DNA of 64,000 bases, from contig NZ_FXAN01000045.1 in assembly GCF_900176645.1 (NCBI RefSeq), forward strand, positions 1 to 64,000, in the 5' to 3' direction. The position numbers and the translations under genes were made by a program. Of the stretch, positions 18,356 to 27,627 are shown one piece after another. The DNA comes from Burkholderia singularis. Its GTDB lineage: Bacteria > Pseudomonadota > Gammaproteobacteria > Burkholderiales > Burkholderiaceae. The notes under the pieces were generated by a model, which worked only from the letters and a program-made list of their open reading frames with translations, was not told the origin of the DNA and did no database searches. How positions within the stretch are numbered: the stretch's first letter is position 1; the number at the start of each line of letters is the position of its first letter.

Positions 18356-19258
18356 ATGGCTATCGAAAAACAGGTCGTAGCGCTGCCGAGCGGATTGAAG
18401 GTCCATGTCGAACGTCACGTGTTCGACCCATCTTTTGAAACGGTCATTCTCGTCAACGGAGCGCTGGCGACGACCGCGTCGTTTGGCCAGACGATCCGTT
18501 ATCTGGGTGAGCGCCTGAATGCGGTGTGTTTCGATTTGCCTTACGCGGGCCAGTCGCGGCAGCACAATCCGAACGAATTCATCCTGACGAAGGACGACGA
18601 GGTCGATATTCTGCTGTATCTCGTCGACCGGTTCGCGCCGAGCTATCTGCTGTCGGTGTCATGGGGCGGCGTCGCGTCGCTGTTCGCGTTGGCGCGCGGC
18701 TGCGCGAGCGTGCGGCGGGCGGTGATCGCGTCGTTCTCGCCGTTCCTGAACGACGCGATGGTCGACTACGTGACCCGGGCGCGCGATCATATCGCTGCGG
18801 GCGAGAACCTGAAGGCCGCGCAATTGCTGAACGATACAGTCGGATGCAATTTGCCGCGGATCATGAAGCTCTATAACTACCGCTATCTGACGAAGCTGCC
18901 GAAGAGCGAGCAGAATCAGGTTGCGTTCCACGTGGACCAGATTCTGTCGATGCAGCCGGAGCAGTATTTGCCGTCATTTCGCAATATCAACTGTCACGTG
19001 CGATTCATCAACGGCGAGCTGGACGAATACACGACGGCGGCGGACGTGCGGCGGCTGGGCGAGTACATTCGCAGGGCGGATTTTCAGGCGATCCGGCAGG
19101 CAGGCCATTTCCTGGATCTCGAGGGGCGGCAGCAGCAGGAGCAGATGCGCAACGCGATGCTCGGTTTCTTCTGCGCGGAACGCGGGGCTGACGACGCGAC
19201 CGAACCGTTCAGCCGGCAGGCGAATCTCGTCCATGGCGAACTGCCCGCGATGTCGTGA
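18356..19258 (+). CDS. rhlA: RhlA, HAA synthase for rhamnolipid
   Basis: A 300-residue alpha/beta-hydrolase-fold protein. It links two 3-hydroxyacyl-ACPs into the 3-(3-hydroxyalkanoyloxy)alkanoate lipid tail. Hallmarks shared with Pseudomonas RhlA are VNGALATTASF, FDLPYAGQSRQHNP, TKDDEVDILL, the nucleophile Ser102 in SVSWGG, FINGELDEYTTA and the catalytic His in GHFLDLE. ATG 18356 is preceded by GGGAG at proper spacing; upstream in-frame ATGs lack this. It opens a seven-gene rhl operon that continues to 26525. Confidence 0.95.
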   Translation: MAIEKQVVALPSGLKVHVERHVFDPSFETVILVNGALATTASFGQTIRYLGERLNAVCFDLPYAGQSRQHNPNEFILTKDDEVDILLYLVDRFAPSYLLSVSWGGVASLFALARGCASVRRAVIASFSPFLNDAMVDYVTRARDHIAAGENLKAAQLLNDTVGCNLPRIMKLYNYRYLTKLPKSEQNQVAFHVDQILSMQPEQYLPSFRNINCHVRFINGELDEYTTAADVRRLGEYIRRADFQAIRQAGHFLDLEGRQQQEQMRNAMLGFFCAERGADDATEPFSRQANLVHGELPAMS

Positions 19259-19307
19259 TTCGTCGGGCAGACGTTTCCCTCTCCTTCGTCGATAAAGGCT
19301 GACAACC

Positions 19308-19877
19308 GTGAACATCGTTCAAACCCTCGCCATCATCGTGCCGTGGCTCCTATGGCTCGCCTACTGGATCGCAACGTCGAAGGCCGTCAAGAAGACGGCG
19401 CGCACGGAGACGTCGATCGCACGCAAGCTTCAGTCGTATCCACTGATCGTCGGGGGCGCGTTGATCGTGCTGCCTGATCTGTCCGCAAGCGCGCTCGTTC
19501 CTGACTGGTCGCATATCGGCCCGCTCCAGTATGCGGGCCTGGCGGTTTCAATCGCCGGTTTGCTGTTCTCGGTTTGGGCGCGCGTGCATCTGGGCACCAA
19601 CTGGAGCGTGTCGGTTACGCTGAAGGAAGGACATGAACTCATCCGTAGCGGCCCTTACGCACTCGTTCGGCATCCGATCTATACCGGCTGCCTGCTGGCG
19701 CTCGTCGGCGACGTGATGATCGGCGGCGTGTGGCGCGGCGTGCTCGGCATCGTGCTGATCTTCGCGTCGCTCGCCTACAAGGTGCGCGTCGAGGAAAGCT
19801 GGCTGTCCGGGTACTTCGGCAACGCCTATGCACAGTATCGCCGTGAAGTGGCGGCGCTGATCCCCGGCCTTTACTGA
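19308..19877 (+). CDS. Isoprenylcysteine carboxyl-methyltransferase-like membrane protein
   Basis: A 189-residue integral membrane protein with about five predicted helices. The C-terminal half carries the ICMT/PEMT signature: SGPYALVRHPIYTG and, near the end, RVEESWLSGYFGNAYAQYRREV. Family enzymes use S-adenosylmethionine to methylate a carboxyl, amine or lipid at the membrane. It sits between rhlA and rhlB, 49 nt after rhlA and 20 nt before rhlB, where the Pseudomonas operon has nothing. It may methylate the terminal carboxyl of the lipid or glycolipid; that is inference. Confidence 0.8.
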   Translation: MNIVQTLAIIVPWLLWLAYWIATSKAVKKTARTETSIARKLQSYPLIVGGALIVLPDLSASALVPDWSHIGPLQYAGLAVSIAGLLFSVWARVHLGTNWSVSVTLKEGHELIRSGPYALVRHPIYTGCLLALVGDVMIGGVWRGVLGIVLIFASLAYKVRVEESWLSGYFGNAYAQYRREVAALIPGLY

Positions 19878-19897
19878 TCTCTCGCCGGACGTTCGTC

Positions 19898-21217
19898 ATG
19901 GCGAAGATGGTGATTACCGCTATCGGCTCGGCCGGAGACATCCATCCGATGCTCGGGATCGGTCGCGCGCTCGGCGCGCGCGGCCATCACGTCGTGTTCT
20001 GCACGCATCCGCAGTTCGAAGCCGACGCGCGGCATTGCGGCTTCGAATTCGCGCCGGTCGGCACTGCCGACGAATACGCACGCGCGATGGCGGACCCGGC
20101 GCTTTGGAATCCGCGCACGTCGTTCAAGACGCTGTGGCGCGTGATCGCGCCGAGCATGCAGCCGCACTTCGATACGTTGCGTGCATTCACCGATCGCGAC
20201 ACGGTGCTGATCGGCACGCTTTGGGCGTTTTCCGCCCGGATGATGCAAGAGCGGTACGGTACGCCGTATGTGTCAGTGCAGATCTCGCCGTCGACGCTGT
20301 TGTCCGCGCACGCGCCGCCGACGCACAAGCGCCTGACGATCCCGCGCCGCATGCCGCTCGTCCTGAAAGCGGGGCTGATGACGCTGATCGAGCGGCAGGT
20401 GCTCGATAAGGTGTGCGGCCCGCAGCTCAATGCGTTGCGCGCGTCGCTCGGCCTTGCGCCGGCCAAGCGTATTCTCGGCCGCTGGCTGCATTCGACGGAC
20501 GGCGTGCTGTGCTTGTTTCCGGACTGGTTCGCGGCGCCCCAGCCGGATTGGCCCGCCAATCACCTGCAAAGCGGTTTCCCGCTCTTCAACGATGCAGGCG
20601 AGCGCAACGCCGATCCGGAACTCGACGAATTCGTCGCGGCAGGCGAGCCACCCGTCGTGTTCACCGCGGGCTCGACGCTTGTCGATGCGCTCGAGTATGC
20701 GCGTGCGGTTGCCGAAGCAGTGCACGCGACGGGCGTGCGAGGGTTGCTGCTGACGCCCGATGTGGAGCGCGTTGCGCGCGACGCGGTATCGGCTGGCCTG
20801 CTCGTGCGCCGCTACGTGCCGCTGCGCACGTTGCTGCCGCGCTGTCGCGCGCTCGTTCATCACGGCGGTATCGGCACTGCATCGCTTGCATATGAAGCGG
20901 GTATTGCACAGGTCGTTACGCCGTTCGCGCACGATCAATTCGACAATGCGCAGCGCGTTGCCGACAGCGGCTGCGGGTTGCGCGTCGACGCGCCGGTGCG
21001 CGGCGTGGCACTTGCCGATGCATTGGCGCGGGTGCTTGGGAACGCGTCGATTGCGAAGCGCTGCGCGCAGGCCCGCGAGCGGATTCTGGCCGCGCCGGAC
21101 GGTTGTGTCGAAGCGGCGCGGTTCATCGAGCGTTTCGTACCTGCCGCCGGCGGCGTGGGTGCGCGGCTCGCGCCCGCGCCCGCGGTTGTCGGCGCACCGA
21201 TGGCGCGAGGCGTATGA
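19898..21217 (+). CDS. rhlB: RhlB, rhamnosyltransferase 1
   Basis: A 439-residue GT-B glycosyltransferase of the family-1 type. AIGSAGDIHPMLGIGRAL opens the acceptor domain and RALVHHGGIGTASLAYEAGIAQ is the nucleotide-sugar-binding signature. By family it transfers rhamnose from dTDP-L-rhamnose onto the RhlA product to give mono-rhamnolipid. Its TGA overlaps the ATG of the next gene (ATGA), so the exporter is translationally coupled. Confidence 0.93.
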   Translation: MAKMVITAIGSAGDIHPMLGIGRALGARGHHVVFCTHPQFEADARHCGFEFAPVGTADEYARAMADPALWNPRTSFKTLWRVIAPSMQPHFDTLRAFTDRDTVLIGTLWAFSARMMQERYGTPYVSVQISPSTLLSAHAPPTHKRLTIPRRMPLVLKAGLMTLIERQVLDKVCGPQLNALRASLGLAPAKRILGRWLHSTDGVLCLFPDWFAAPQPDWPANHLQSGFPLFNDAGERNADPELDEFVAAGEPPVVFTAGSTLVDALEYARAVAEAVHATGVRGLLLTPDVERVARDAVSAGLLVRRYVPLRTLLPRCRALVHHGGIGTASLAYEAGIAQVVTPFAHDQFDNAQRVADSGCGLRVDAPVRGVALADALARVLGNASIAKRCAQARERILAAPDGCVEAARFIERFVPAAGGVGARLAPAPAVVGAPMARGV

Positions 21218-22773
21218 GTACCGCTCCGGTGTTGCCGGCCGAGGCTGCGGCGCCTTCGGCGAACCGTGGTTTGCGGCTCGTGCTGCTGACGTTCGCGCTG
21301 TCGCTCGCGACCTTCATCGAAGTGCTCGATTCGACCGTCACGAACGTCGCGGTGCCTGCGATTTCGGGCAGTCTCGGTGTGTCGAACAGCCAGGGTACGT
21401 GGGTGATCAGCTCATATTCCGTCGCCGCGGCAATCGCAGTGCCGCTGACAGGCTGGTTCGCGCGGCGCGTCGGCGAGGCGCGCTTGTTCGTTGCGGCGGT
21501 GATCCTGTTCACGTTGACATCGCTGCTTTGCGCGTTCGCAACCGACATACGGATGCTGGTCGTCTGCCGCGCGCTGCAAGGATTGTTCTCCGGGCCGATG
21601 GTGCCGCTGTCGCAGACCATTCTGTTGCGCAGCTTCCCGCCCGAGCGGCGCACGCTCGCGCTTGCGCTATGGGCGATGACCGTGCTGCTCGCGCCGATCT
21701 TCGGGCCGGTGGTGGGCGGCTGGATCATCGATAACTTTTCGTGGCCCTGGATCTTCCTGATCAATCTGCCGATCGGCGTGTTCTCATTTGCCGTCTGCAC
21801 GACGTTGCTGAACCAGGAGCCGGGCGACAAGGCGGCAGGTCGGGTCGATGTCGTCGGTATTGTGCTGCTAATGGTCGGCGTCGGTTCGCTGCAGGCCGTG
21901 CTCGATCTCGGTCATGACCGAGGCTGGTTCGATTCCACGCTGATCACGACGCTTGCGATCGTCGCGGTGCTGTCGCTTGGGTCGTTACTGATCTGGGAGG
22001 CGGGCGAGGCCCATCCCGTCGTCGATCTGAGCCTGTTTCGAGATCGCACGTTTTCGTTCTGCGTACTGATCATTTCGCTTGGGATGATGAGTTTTTCCGT
22101 CGTCGGCGTGGTATTTCCGCTGTGGCTTCAGGCCGTGATGGGCTATACGGCATTCCATGCGGGGCTGGCGACCGCGCCCCTCGGCATCCTTGCACTCGTG
22201 TTTTCGATTCTCGTCGGCATCTATGCGAACCGCTTTGACGCACGCGTGCTCGTGACGTTCGGCTTTCTCGTGTTCGCGGGCGTGCTGTGGTGGGATGCGC
22301 ATTTCACGCTGACAATGACATTCACGCAGATCATCACGCCGGGCCTGATCCAGGGGATTGGCCTGCCGTGCTTCTTCATTCCGCTGACGGCGGCGACGTT
22401 GTCTCGAATTCCCGACGACAAACTTGCGGCGGCTTCAAGCCTGTCGAACTTCCTTCGGACGCTGTCGGCGGCATTCGGCACGGCGATGAGCGTGACGCTC
22501 TGGGACAACCGTGCGACCTATCATTACGATATCGTGTCGCAGGCGGTCAACCAGGCATCGGGCAACACGCAGCGTTTTGTCGGGACGCTCCATGCGATGG
22601 GATTCGACGGTGCGCGGGAGTTGAGCGTGCTGCATCAAGTCGTGATGCAGCAGGCCTATATGATGGCCACGGGCGACATGTTCTTCATCGCATGCGTCAC
22701 GTGCTTGGTGCTTGCCGCGATGATGTGGCTGACGCGCCCGAAACGCGGCGCCGCTGCCGCGTTCGGGCATTGA
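21214..22773 (+). CDS. DHA2-family MFS exporter (EmrB-like)
   Basis: A 519-residue, 14-helix exporter of the EmrB/QacA group. Motifs include LATFIEVLDSTVTNVAVPAI in helix 1, WVISSYSVAAAIAVPLTGW in helix 2 and GPVVGGWIIDNFSWPWIF in the antiporter region. The start at 21214 is set by the ATGA overlap with rhlB. With the NodT-like channel and EmrA-like adaptor encoded downstream it can form a complete EmrAB-TolC-type pump, here dedicated to rhamnolipid export by context. Confidence 0.9.
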   Translation: MSTAPVLPAEAAAPSANRGLRLVLLTFALSLATFIEVLDSTVTNVAVPAISGSLGVSNSQGTWVISSYSVAAAIAVPLTGWFARRVGEARLFVAAVILFTLTSLLCAFATDIRMLVVCRALQGLFSGPMVPLSQTILLRSFPPERRTLALALWAMTVLLAPIFGPVVGGWIIDNFSWPWIFLINLPIGVFSFAVCTTLLNQEPGDKAAGRVDVVGIVLLMVGVGSLQAVLDLGHDRGWFDSTLITTLAIVAVLSLGSLLIWEAGEAHPVVDLSLFRDRTFSFCVLIISLGMMSFSVVGVVFPLWLQAVMGYTAFHAGLATAPLGILALVFSILVGIYANRFDARVLVTFGFLVFAGVLWWDAHFTLTMTFTQIITPGLIQGIGLPCFFIPLTAATLSRIPDDKLAAASSLSNFLRTLSAAFGTAMSVTLWDNRATYHYDIVSQAVNQASGNTQRFVGTLHAMGFDGARELSVLHQVVMQQAYMMATGDMFFIACVTCLVLAAMMWLTRPKRGAAAAFGH

Positions 22774-22785
22774 CGGGGAGCCGCG

Positions 22786-23727
22786 ATGAAACTCGGGGCG
22801 CTGGTCATTCTTTATCATCCGACTGCCGATCATCTGGCGCGTATCGCGACGATTCGGAGCGAGTGCGACGCGCTCGTCGTCGTCGACAATACTCCGCAGC
22901 CCGATCGGGAGGCGCGCGCACTGGCTGAGCGAGACGGTATCACGCTATTGCATCACGGCAATCGTGGCGGCATCGCCGGCGGGTTCAACGTGGGGCTTGA
23001 GGCGTTGTTTCCGGACGTCGATGCGGTTGCGTTGTTCGATCAGGACTCGACGTTGCCGGATCGATATTTCCCGATGATGCGCGAGATCGGCTCGGGGCTC
23101 GCGCCGCGACCGTTCATCGTCGGTCCGCGTATTTTCGACGAGAACGGGCAATGCTTCCTGCCCGAACTGATGACGAACGGCGTGACGGTGCGCCGCGTGC
23201 GGTTGGAGCCGGGCGGCGAGATGCAGCGCTGTGCGTTTCTGATCTCGTCGGGAAGCGTGGTGTCTCGAGAAGCGTTCCAGTTGCTCGGGCGCTTCGACGA
23301 GTCGCTCGTCATCGATCACGTCGATACCGAATACTGCTTTCGCGCGCTCGCGAGCAATGTACCGCTTTACGTGGTGCCGTCGCTCGTGCTGTCGCACAGG
23401 ATCGGCGTGCGGCAGCGGCACCGGATCGGGCCGTTCGAATTCACGTCGATGAACCATCCGTGGTATCGCCGCTATTACAGCGCGCGCAATGCGGTGCGGC
23501 TCGGCATTCAATATGGCATGCGTTTTCCCGTGGCGATCGTGCCGAATTTGCTGACCGTCTGGCAAATCGTGCAGATCATGTTGTACGAGCACGATAAGCG
23601 GACGAAGCTGAAGGGTATTCTGCTGGGCGTCGCTGACGGATTGCTGGGGCGGCTCGGCGCGCTTGAGGATGTGCGGCCGCAGTGGACGGCGCGTGTCGCG
23701 CGGCGCAGAGCAGCGCGTCACGGATGA
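22786..23727 (+). CDS. rhlC: RhlC, rhamnosyltransferase 2
   Basis: A 313-residue GT2-family transferase with the N-terminal fold GALVILYHPTADHL, the VVVDNTP turn, HGNRGGIAGGFNVGL and the acidic motif LFDQDSTLPDRYF. It adds the second rhamnose to make di-rhamnolipid. In Pseudomonas rhlC is unlinked to rhlAB; here, as in Burkholderia, it lies in the same operon, 12 nt after the exporter. Starts at ATG 22786 behind a GGGGAG ribosome site. Confidence 0.92.
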   Translation: MKLGALVILYHPTADHLARIATIRSECDALVVVDNTPQPDREARALAERDGITLLHHGNRGGIAGGFNVGLEALFPDVDAVALFDQDSTLPDRYFPMMREIGSGLAPRPFIVGPRIFDENGQCFLPELMTNGVTVRRVRLEPGGEMQRCAFLISSGSVVSREAFQLLGRFDESLVIDHVDTEYCFRALASNVPLYVVPSLVLSHRIGVRQRHRIGPFEFTSMNHPWYRRYYSARNAVRLGIQYGMRFPVAIVPNLLTVWQIVQIMLYEHDKRTKLKGILLGVADGLLGRLGALEDVRPQWTARVARRRAARHG

Positions 23728-23753
23728 CAAGGTTGACGAGGAGGCGGTCGAAT

Positions 23754-25328
23754 ATGGTTTTGCGCGCTTGGGCCGGGGTGGTCGCGCTCTCGTTCGTACT
23801 CGCCGGCTGCGTGCCGTCGGGTTTTCACACGTCGCTCACGCCGCGCGCGAGCGCGAGCGACGCGCTCGCGCATACCGCGCCCGGCTCGCCCGACGGCGAG
23901 TGGCCTGCGCCCGACTGGGTCGCGCGGCTCGGCGATCCGCAGCTTGACGCGCTCGTGGCCGACGCGCTGCGCGACAACCCCGATCTACAGGCGGCGCGCG
24001 CGCGAATCGACATTGCGCAGGCACAGTTGCAGCAATTCTCGTCGTTGACGGGATTGACGGGCACCAGCGCGCTGTCCGTCAGCAAGGCGCGCATGCCGCA
24101 ATCCGACGACGTCGCCAACGTATCGGTTCAAGGCTATCAAGTGCCGGTGCAGTTGTTCGGCGATCCGGTGGTGTCGCCGTCGTCGTTGTTCGTCGCGCTT
24201 CATTACCAGCTCGACTTATGGGGCAGCAACGCGGCCGCGACGCGCGGGCTGGTGTCGATGCGCGACGCGGTGCGCATCGATGCGCAGCAGGCGCGGCTCT
24301 CGCTGACGGTTGCTCTCGTCACGCTGTATTGCCAGCTCGACCAAGCGTATGCGACGCGCGATTTACTCAATGAGAAGCTTGCCGCGAGCGAGCAAGTCGA
24401 CGCAGTGCTGCGCGAACGTGCGGCGCGCGGCATCGATAACGCATACGACGCGAACGACGCGACGCTCAAGCGCAACCGGCTGCGCGCGCAGGTACAGCTC
24501 AACGACGAGCGCTTGCAATTGACCGAACTGCAGCTCGGCGCGCTGTCGGGGCGCGGGCCCGAGGCCGGGCTGTCGCTGAAGCGGCCGCATCTCGCGCCGC
24601 TGGCCGATGCACCGCTGCCGCCGCGACTGTCGCTGGACCTGATGGGCCGCCGGCCCGACATCGTCGCGGCGCGGTTGCGCGTCGAAGCCGCTTATGCGAA
24701 TCTTGATTCGACACGCGCGCAGTTCTACCCGGATGTGAATCTCGCCGCATTCGGCGGGCTGTTCGCGCTGACGCCGGCCGGGCTGTTTTCGAGGAAGGCG
24801 CTCGCGGGTTCGATCGGCCCGGCGATCTCGCTGCCGATCTTCGATCGCGCGAGGCTCAAGGCGAAGCTCGGCGAGGACGCCGGCCGCGCGGATGTCGCGA
24901 TCGCGCTGTACAACAAGACGGTCGACGATGCGCTCGGTCAGGTCGCGCAGCAGATGACGTCGCTGCGCTCGGTCGATGCGCTTCTCGCGCATCAGGCGCA
25001 ATCGGTCGACGCGGCTGCGAAGATCGCCTCGATTGCCGCGCAGCGGCACCGGCGCGGCCTGATGATGATGCGCGACGTGAATCTCGCGCGGCTTTCGCTG
25101 ATCGACGAGCGCATGCAGCTCGTCGAGTTGCGCGCGCGTCGGCGCACGTTGCGCGTCGGGTTGATCGGCGCACTTGGCGGAGGCTTCGACGCGGGCCCGG
25201 ACGCGGCCGCGCCGCCGACGCCCGGCCGGCGCCAGCCGCCTGCCGGGAAGAGCCGGCACGATGGCGCTGGCACGCCGTCCACCTTGTCTCAACAACACGC
25301 TCGTCCGAACGATACAAGACTCGACTGA
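23754..25328 (+). CDS. NodT-like outer-membrane efflux lipoprotein
   Basis: About 524 residues. The signal peptide ends in the lipobox LAGC with Cys19, so the mature protein is a lipoprotein. Two outer-membrane efflux (OEP) repeats follow; DLMGRRPDIVAARLRVEAAYANL is the typical start of the second, and LPIFDRARLKAKL precedes the final helices. It supplies the TolC-like exit duct of the tripartite pump in this operon. ATG 23754 has GAGGAGG upstream; an alternative ATG at 23724 overlaps the rhlC stop as ATGA. The last 40 residues are Pro/Ala/Gly-rich. Confidence 0.88.
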   Translation: MVLRAWAGVVALSFVLAGCVPSGFHTSLTPRASASDALAHTAPGSPDGEWPAPDWVARLGDPQLDALVADALRDNPDLQAARARIDIAQAQLQQFSSLTGLTGTSALSVSKARMPQSDDVANVSVQGYQVPVQLFGDPVVSPSSLFVALHYQLDLWGSNAAATRGLVSMRDAVRIDAQQARLSLTVALVTLYCQLDQAYATRDLLNEKLAASEQVDAVLRERAARGIDNAYDANDATLKRNRLRAQVQLNDERLQLTELQLGALSGRGPEAGLSLKRPHLAPLADAPLPPRLSLDLMGRRPDIVAARLRVEAAYANLDSTRAQFYPDVNLAAFGGLFALTPAGLFSRKALAGSIGPAISLPIFDRARLKAKLGEDAGRADVAIALYNKTVDDALGQVAQQMTSLRSVDALLAHQAQSVDAAAKIASIAAQRHRRGLMMMRDVNLARLSLIDERMQLVELRARRRTLRVGLIGALGGGFDAGPDAAAPPTPGRRQPPAGKSRHDGAGTPSTLSQQHARPNDTRLD

Positions 25329-26525
25329 ATGCACGCCGATAACCACGTTCACCAAGATCCGATCGTCGCCCAGCGCGAAGCTGAAGCGCTCGAGAAAAAG
25401 CGCGCAACGCGCCGGCGCCGTTTCGCGATATTTTTTGGCCTCGTCGCGCTGATCGCGATCGGCGCGGGCGCGCACTGGTTTCTCAGCGCGCGCTTCAACG
25501 AAGAAACCGACGATGCATATGTCGCCGGCAACGTCGTGCAGATCGCCGCGCAGACGGCGGGCACGGTCACCGACATCCTCGTGGCCGATACGCAGCAGGT
25601 CAAGGCCGGTCAGACGCTCGTGAAGCTCGACGACACCGAGGCATCGGCTTCGTTCGAGCAGGCGCGCGCGCAACTCGCGCAAGCGGTGCGGCAGGTGACG
25701 AACACGCGTGTTTCGATGGGCATGTACGAGCAGACGGTCAAGGCGCGCGAAGCCGATCTGAAGCTGGCGCAGCAGGCATACGCGGCGCGTGCCGGCGCGT
25801 CGGTCGAAGTGGTCGCGCCGGAGGAGTTGGCACGGGCGAAATCGGCGCTTGCGGGCGCGCAGGCGGCGCTTGCCGGTGCGCAGGCGCAGCTCGATGCGGC
25901 GCGCACGTTCGGCCCCGAGCGTCCGGTCGACCAGGCGCCGAGCGTGCAGCAGGCGGCCGCGCAATTCAAGCTCGCGTTTCGCAACCTGAAGCGCACGACG
26001 ATCATATCGCCCGTCGACGGAACGGTCGGGCAGCGTTCGGTGCAGATCGGCCAGCAGGTGGGGCCCGGTGTGCCACTGATGTCTGTCGTGCAGTTGCGGA
26101 AGGTCTGGGTCGACGCGAACTTCAAGGAAGGGCAGCTTCGGCATATGCGGGTGGGGCAGCCGGTGCGACTGGTCTCGGATCTGTACGGCTCGCAAATCGT
26201 GTATCGCGGGCGGGTGGAAGGTTTTTCCGCGGGAACGGGAAGTGCGTTCTCGATGCTGCCGTCGCAGAACGCGGCGGGAAATTGGATCAAGGTCGTGCAG
26301 CGGGTGCCGGTGGTGATCTCGCTCGATCCGGCCCAGCTCGCCGCGCATCCGTTGCGTGTCGGGCTGTCGATGCAGGTGACGGTCGATACGCGGGAACGCG
26401 GCGGCCACTTGCTGGACAGCGACGCACCGCTGCCGGCGCTTGGCACGCGCGTGCACGACAGTTACGCGAGCGAGGCGGACGCGGCGGCCGACGCGGTGAT
26501 TCGGGAAAACAGCGGGCGGCGCTAA
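25329..26525 (+). CDS. HlyD/EmrA-like membrane fusion protein
   Basis: A 398-residue periplasmic adaptor anchored by one helix at residues 31-53. ETDDAYVAGNVVQIAAQTAGTV begins the biotinyl-lipoyl-like domain, followed by an Ala/Gln-rich coiled hairpin and the second lipoyl half (RTTIISPVDGTVGQRSVQIG). It starts directly after the stop of the channel gene (TGAATG). It bridges the DHA2 exporter and outer-membrane channel. Last gene of the rhl operon. Confidence 0.92.
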   Translation: MHADNHVHQDPIVAQREAEALEKKRATRRRRFAIFFGLVALIAIGAGAHWFLSARFNEETDDAYVAGNVVQIAAQTAGTVTDILVADTQQVKAGQTLVKLDDTEASASFEQARAQLAQAVRQVTNTRVSMGMYEQTVKAREADLKLAQQAYAARAGASVEVVAPEELARAKSALAGAQAALAGAQAQLDAARTFGPERPVDQAPSVQQAAAQFKLAFRNLKRTTIISPVDGTVGQRSVQIGQQVGPGVPLMSVVQLRKVWVDANFKEGQLRHMRVGQPVRLVSDLYGSQIVYRGRVEGFSAGTGSAFSMLPSQNAAGNWIKVVQRVPVVISLDPAQLAAHPLRVGLSMQVTVDTRERGGHLLDSDAPLPALGTRVHDSYASEADAAADAVIRENSGRR

Positions 26526-27075
26526 ATCGGGTGGCGGGCCGCACGTGCTGTGTCGCAAGCGCGTTTGCGCTGCATGCGCAGCCGAGGATCGAGCCGGTGC
26601 GCACCGATGATGCGCCAAGCGCGTCGGATAACGAAACATTCGCGGCGATGCGGTGCACCGTTGGGTTTGATTGGAGGATTCGGCTATGGGCAGCCGTTTC
26701 TGTGGAGCGTTGATCGGAAAATTGCGCTACCGGCGTTTCCGGGCGATCGCGACGGGGTTGCCCGCAGACGATCGCACGCCACGGCTTCGATCGCCGTTTG
26801 AGCGCTCGGCCGCGGCCACCGATCTTTGCGCAGCCGGACCGTCTCTTCCGCCTGTTCGGCCGCAAGCGGCCTATTTAGGCCGCTGCGTATGCGGGGCGAT
26901 TCGCGACGTTATTTCTATCGTTTGATCGTTGTCCGTTCTTTTGAAATGAAAAATAATTAGTTCGACTTTTTCGGCGTCTCTCTCATAGTGGGTGCCTGAT
27001 GGCTATAGACGGCATCAGGTCGTCAAGCCTGCCCCATATTTAGCGCGCCACGCGCGATATTCCGAAGGAGACGCC
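26526..27075. other. Intergenic region between rhl and encapsulin loci
   Basis: No gene is supported. AGCGGCC/GGCCGCT at 26865-26884 forms a 7-bp stem with a 6-nt loop, without a T-run. Nearer the rhodanese gene, CCTGATG (26995-27001) and CATCAGG (27013-27019) form an inverted repeat around GGCTATAG. Between them lies an A/T-rich stretch (26930-26985) likely to contain the promoter of the rhodanese-serine acetyltransferase unit. Confidence 0.45.
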
Positions 27076-27546
27076 ATGACGGTCGAACTCGACGAACGCA
27101 CCACTCATCCAATACTCGAAGCCGCACGCGAAGCCGCTCGCGAGGCGGGATTGCCTTATGCAGGCGGTGTATCGCCGCAGGACGCATGGGCGCTCGTCAC
27201 GGCCGGCAGCGCATTGCTCGTCGACGTGCGCACGGCCGAAGAGCGCGCGTTTGTCGGCCACGTGCCGGACAGCCTGCACGTGCCCTGGGCCACCGGCACG
27301 AGCCTGACGCGCAATCCGCGCTTCGTGCGCGAACTCGAGGCGAAAGCAGGCGGTAAGGATACGGTCGTGTTGCTACTGTGCCGCAGCGGCAATCGCTCGG
27401 CGCAGGCCGCCGAGGCTGCCGCGAAGGCGGGCTTCTCGCAGGTTTTCAATGTGCTCGAAGGCTTCGAGGGCGACCTCGACGGCGCCGGCCATCGCGGTGC
27501 AATCAACGGTTGGCGCCTGCACGGTTTGCCGTGGCAACAAAGCTGA
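27076..27546 (+). CDS. Rhodanese-like sulfurtransferase
   Basis: A 156-residue single-domain rhodanese. The catalytic Cys102 lies in LLLCRSGNRSAQAA, the six-residue loop size expected for sulfur (not phosphate) transfer, and LLVDVRTAEERAFVGHVP is the upstream signature. It would carry sulfane sulfur as a persulfide. ATG 27076 follows GAAGGAG. First gene of the unit leading to the encapsulin shell and cysteine desulfurase; rhodaneses are common companions of family 2A encapsulins, so it may pass sulfur to or from the compartment. Confidence 0.9.
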   Translation: MTVELDERTTHPILEAAREAAREAGLPYAGGVSPQDAWALVTAGSALLVDVRTAEERAFVGHVPDSLHVPWATGTSLTRNPRFVRELEAKAGGKDTVVLLLCRSGNRSAQAAEAAAKAGFSQVFNVLEGFEGDLDGAGHRGAINGWRLHGLPWQQS

Positions 27547-27627
27547 TGCACGGGTGCGTGCGCAGGCACTGACGAGAATCAATCGCAATGCAGGTGAACT
27601 GCATATATAGACTGAGGGGCGGCAACC

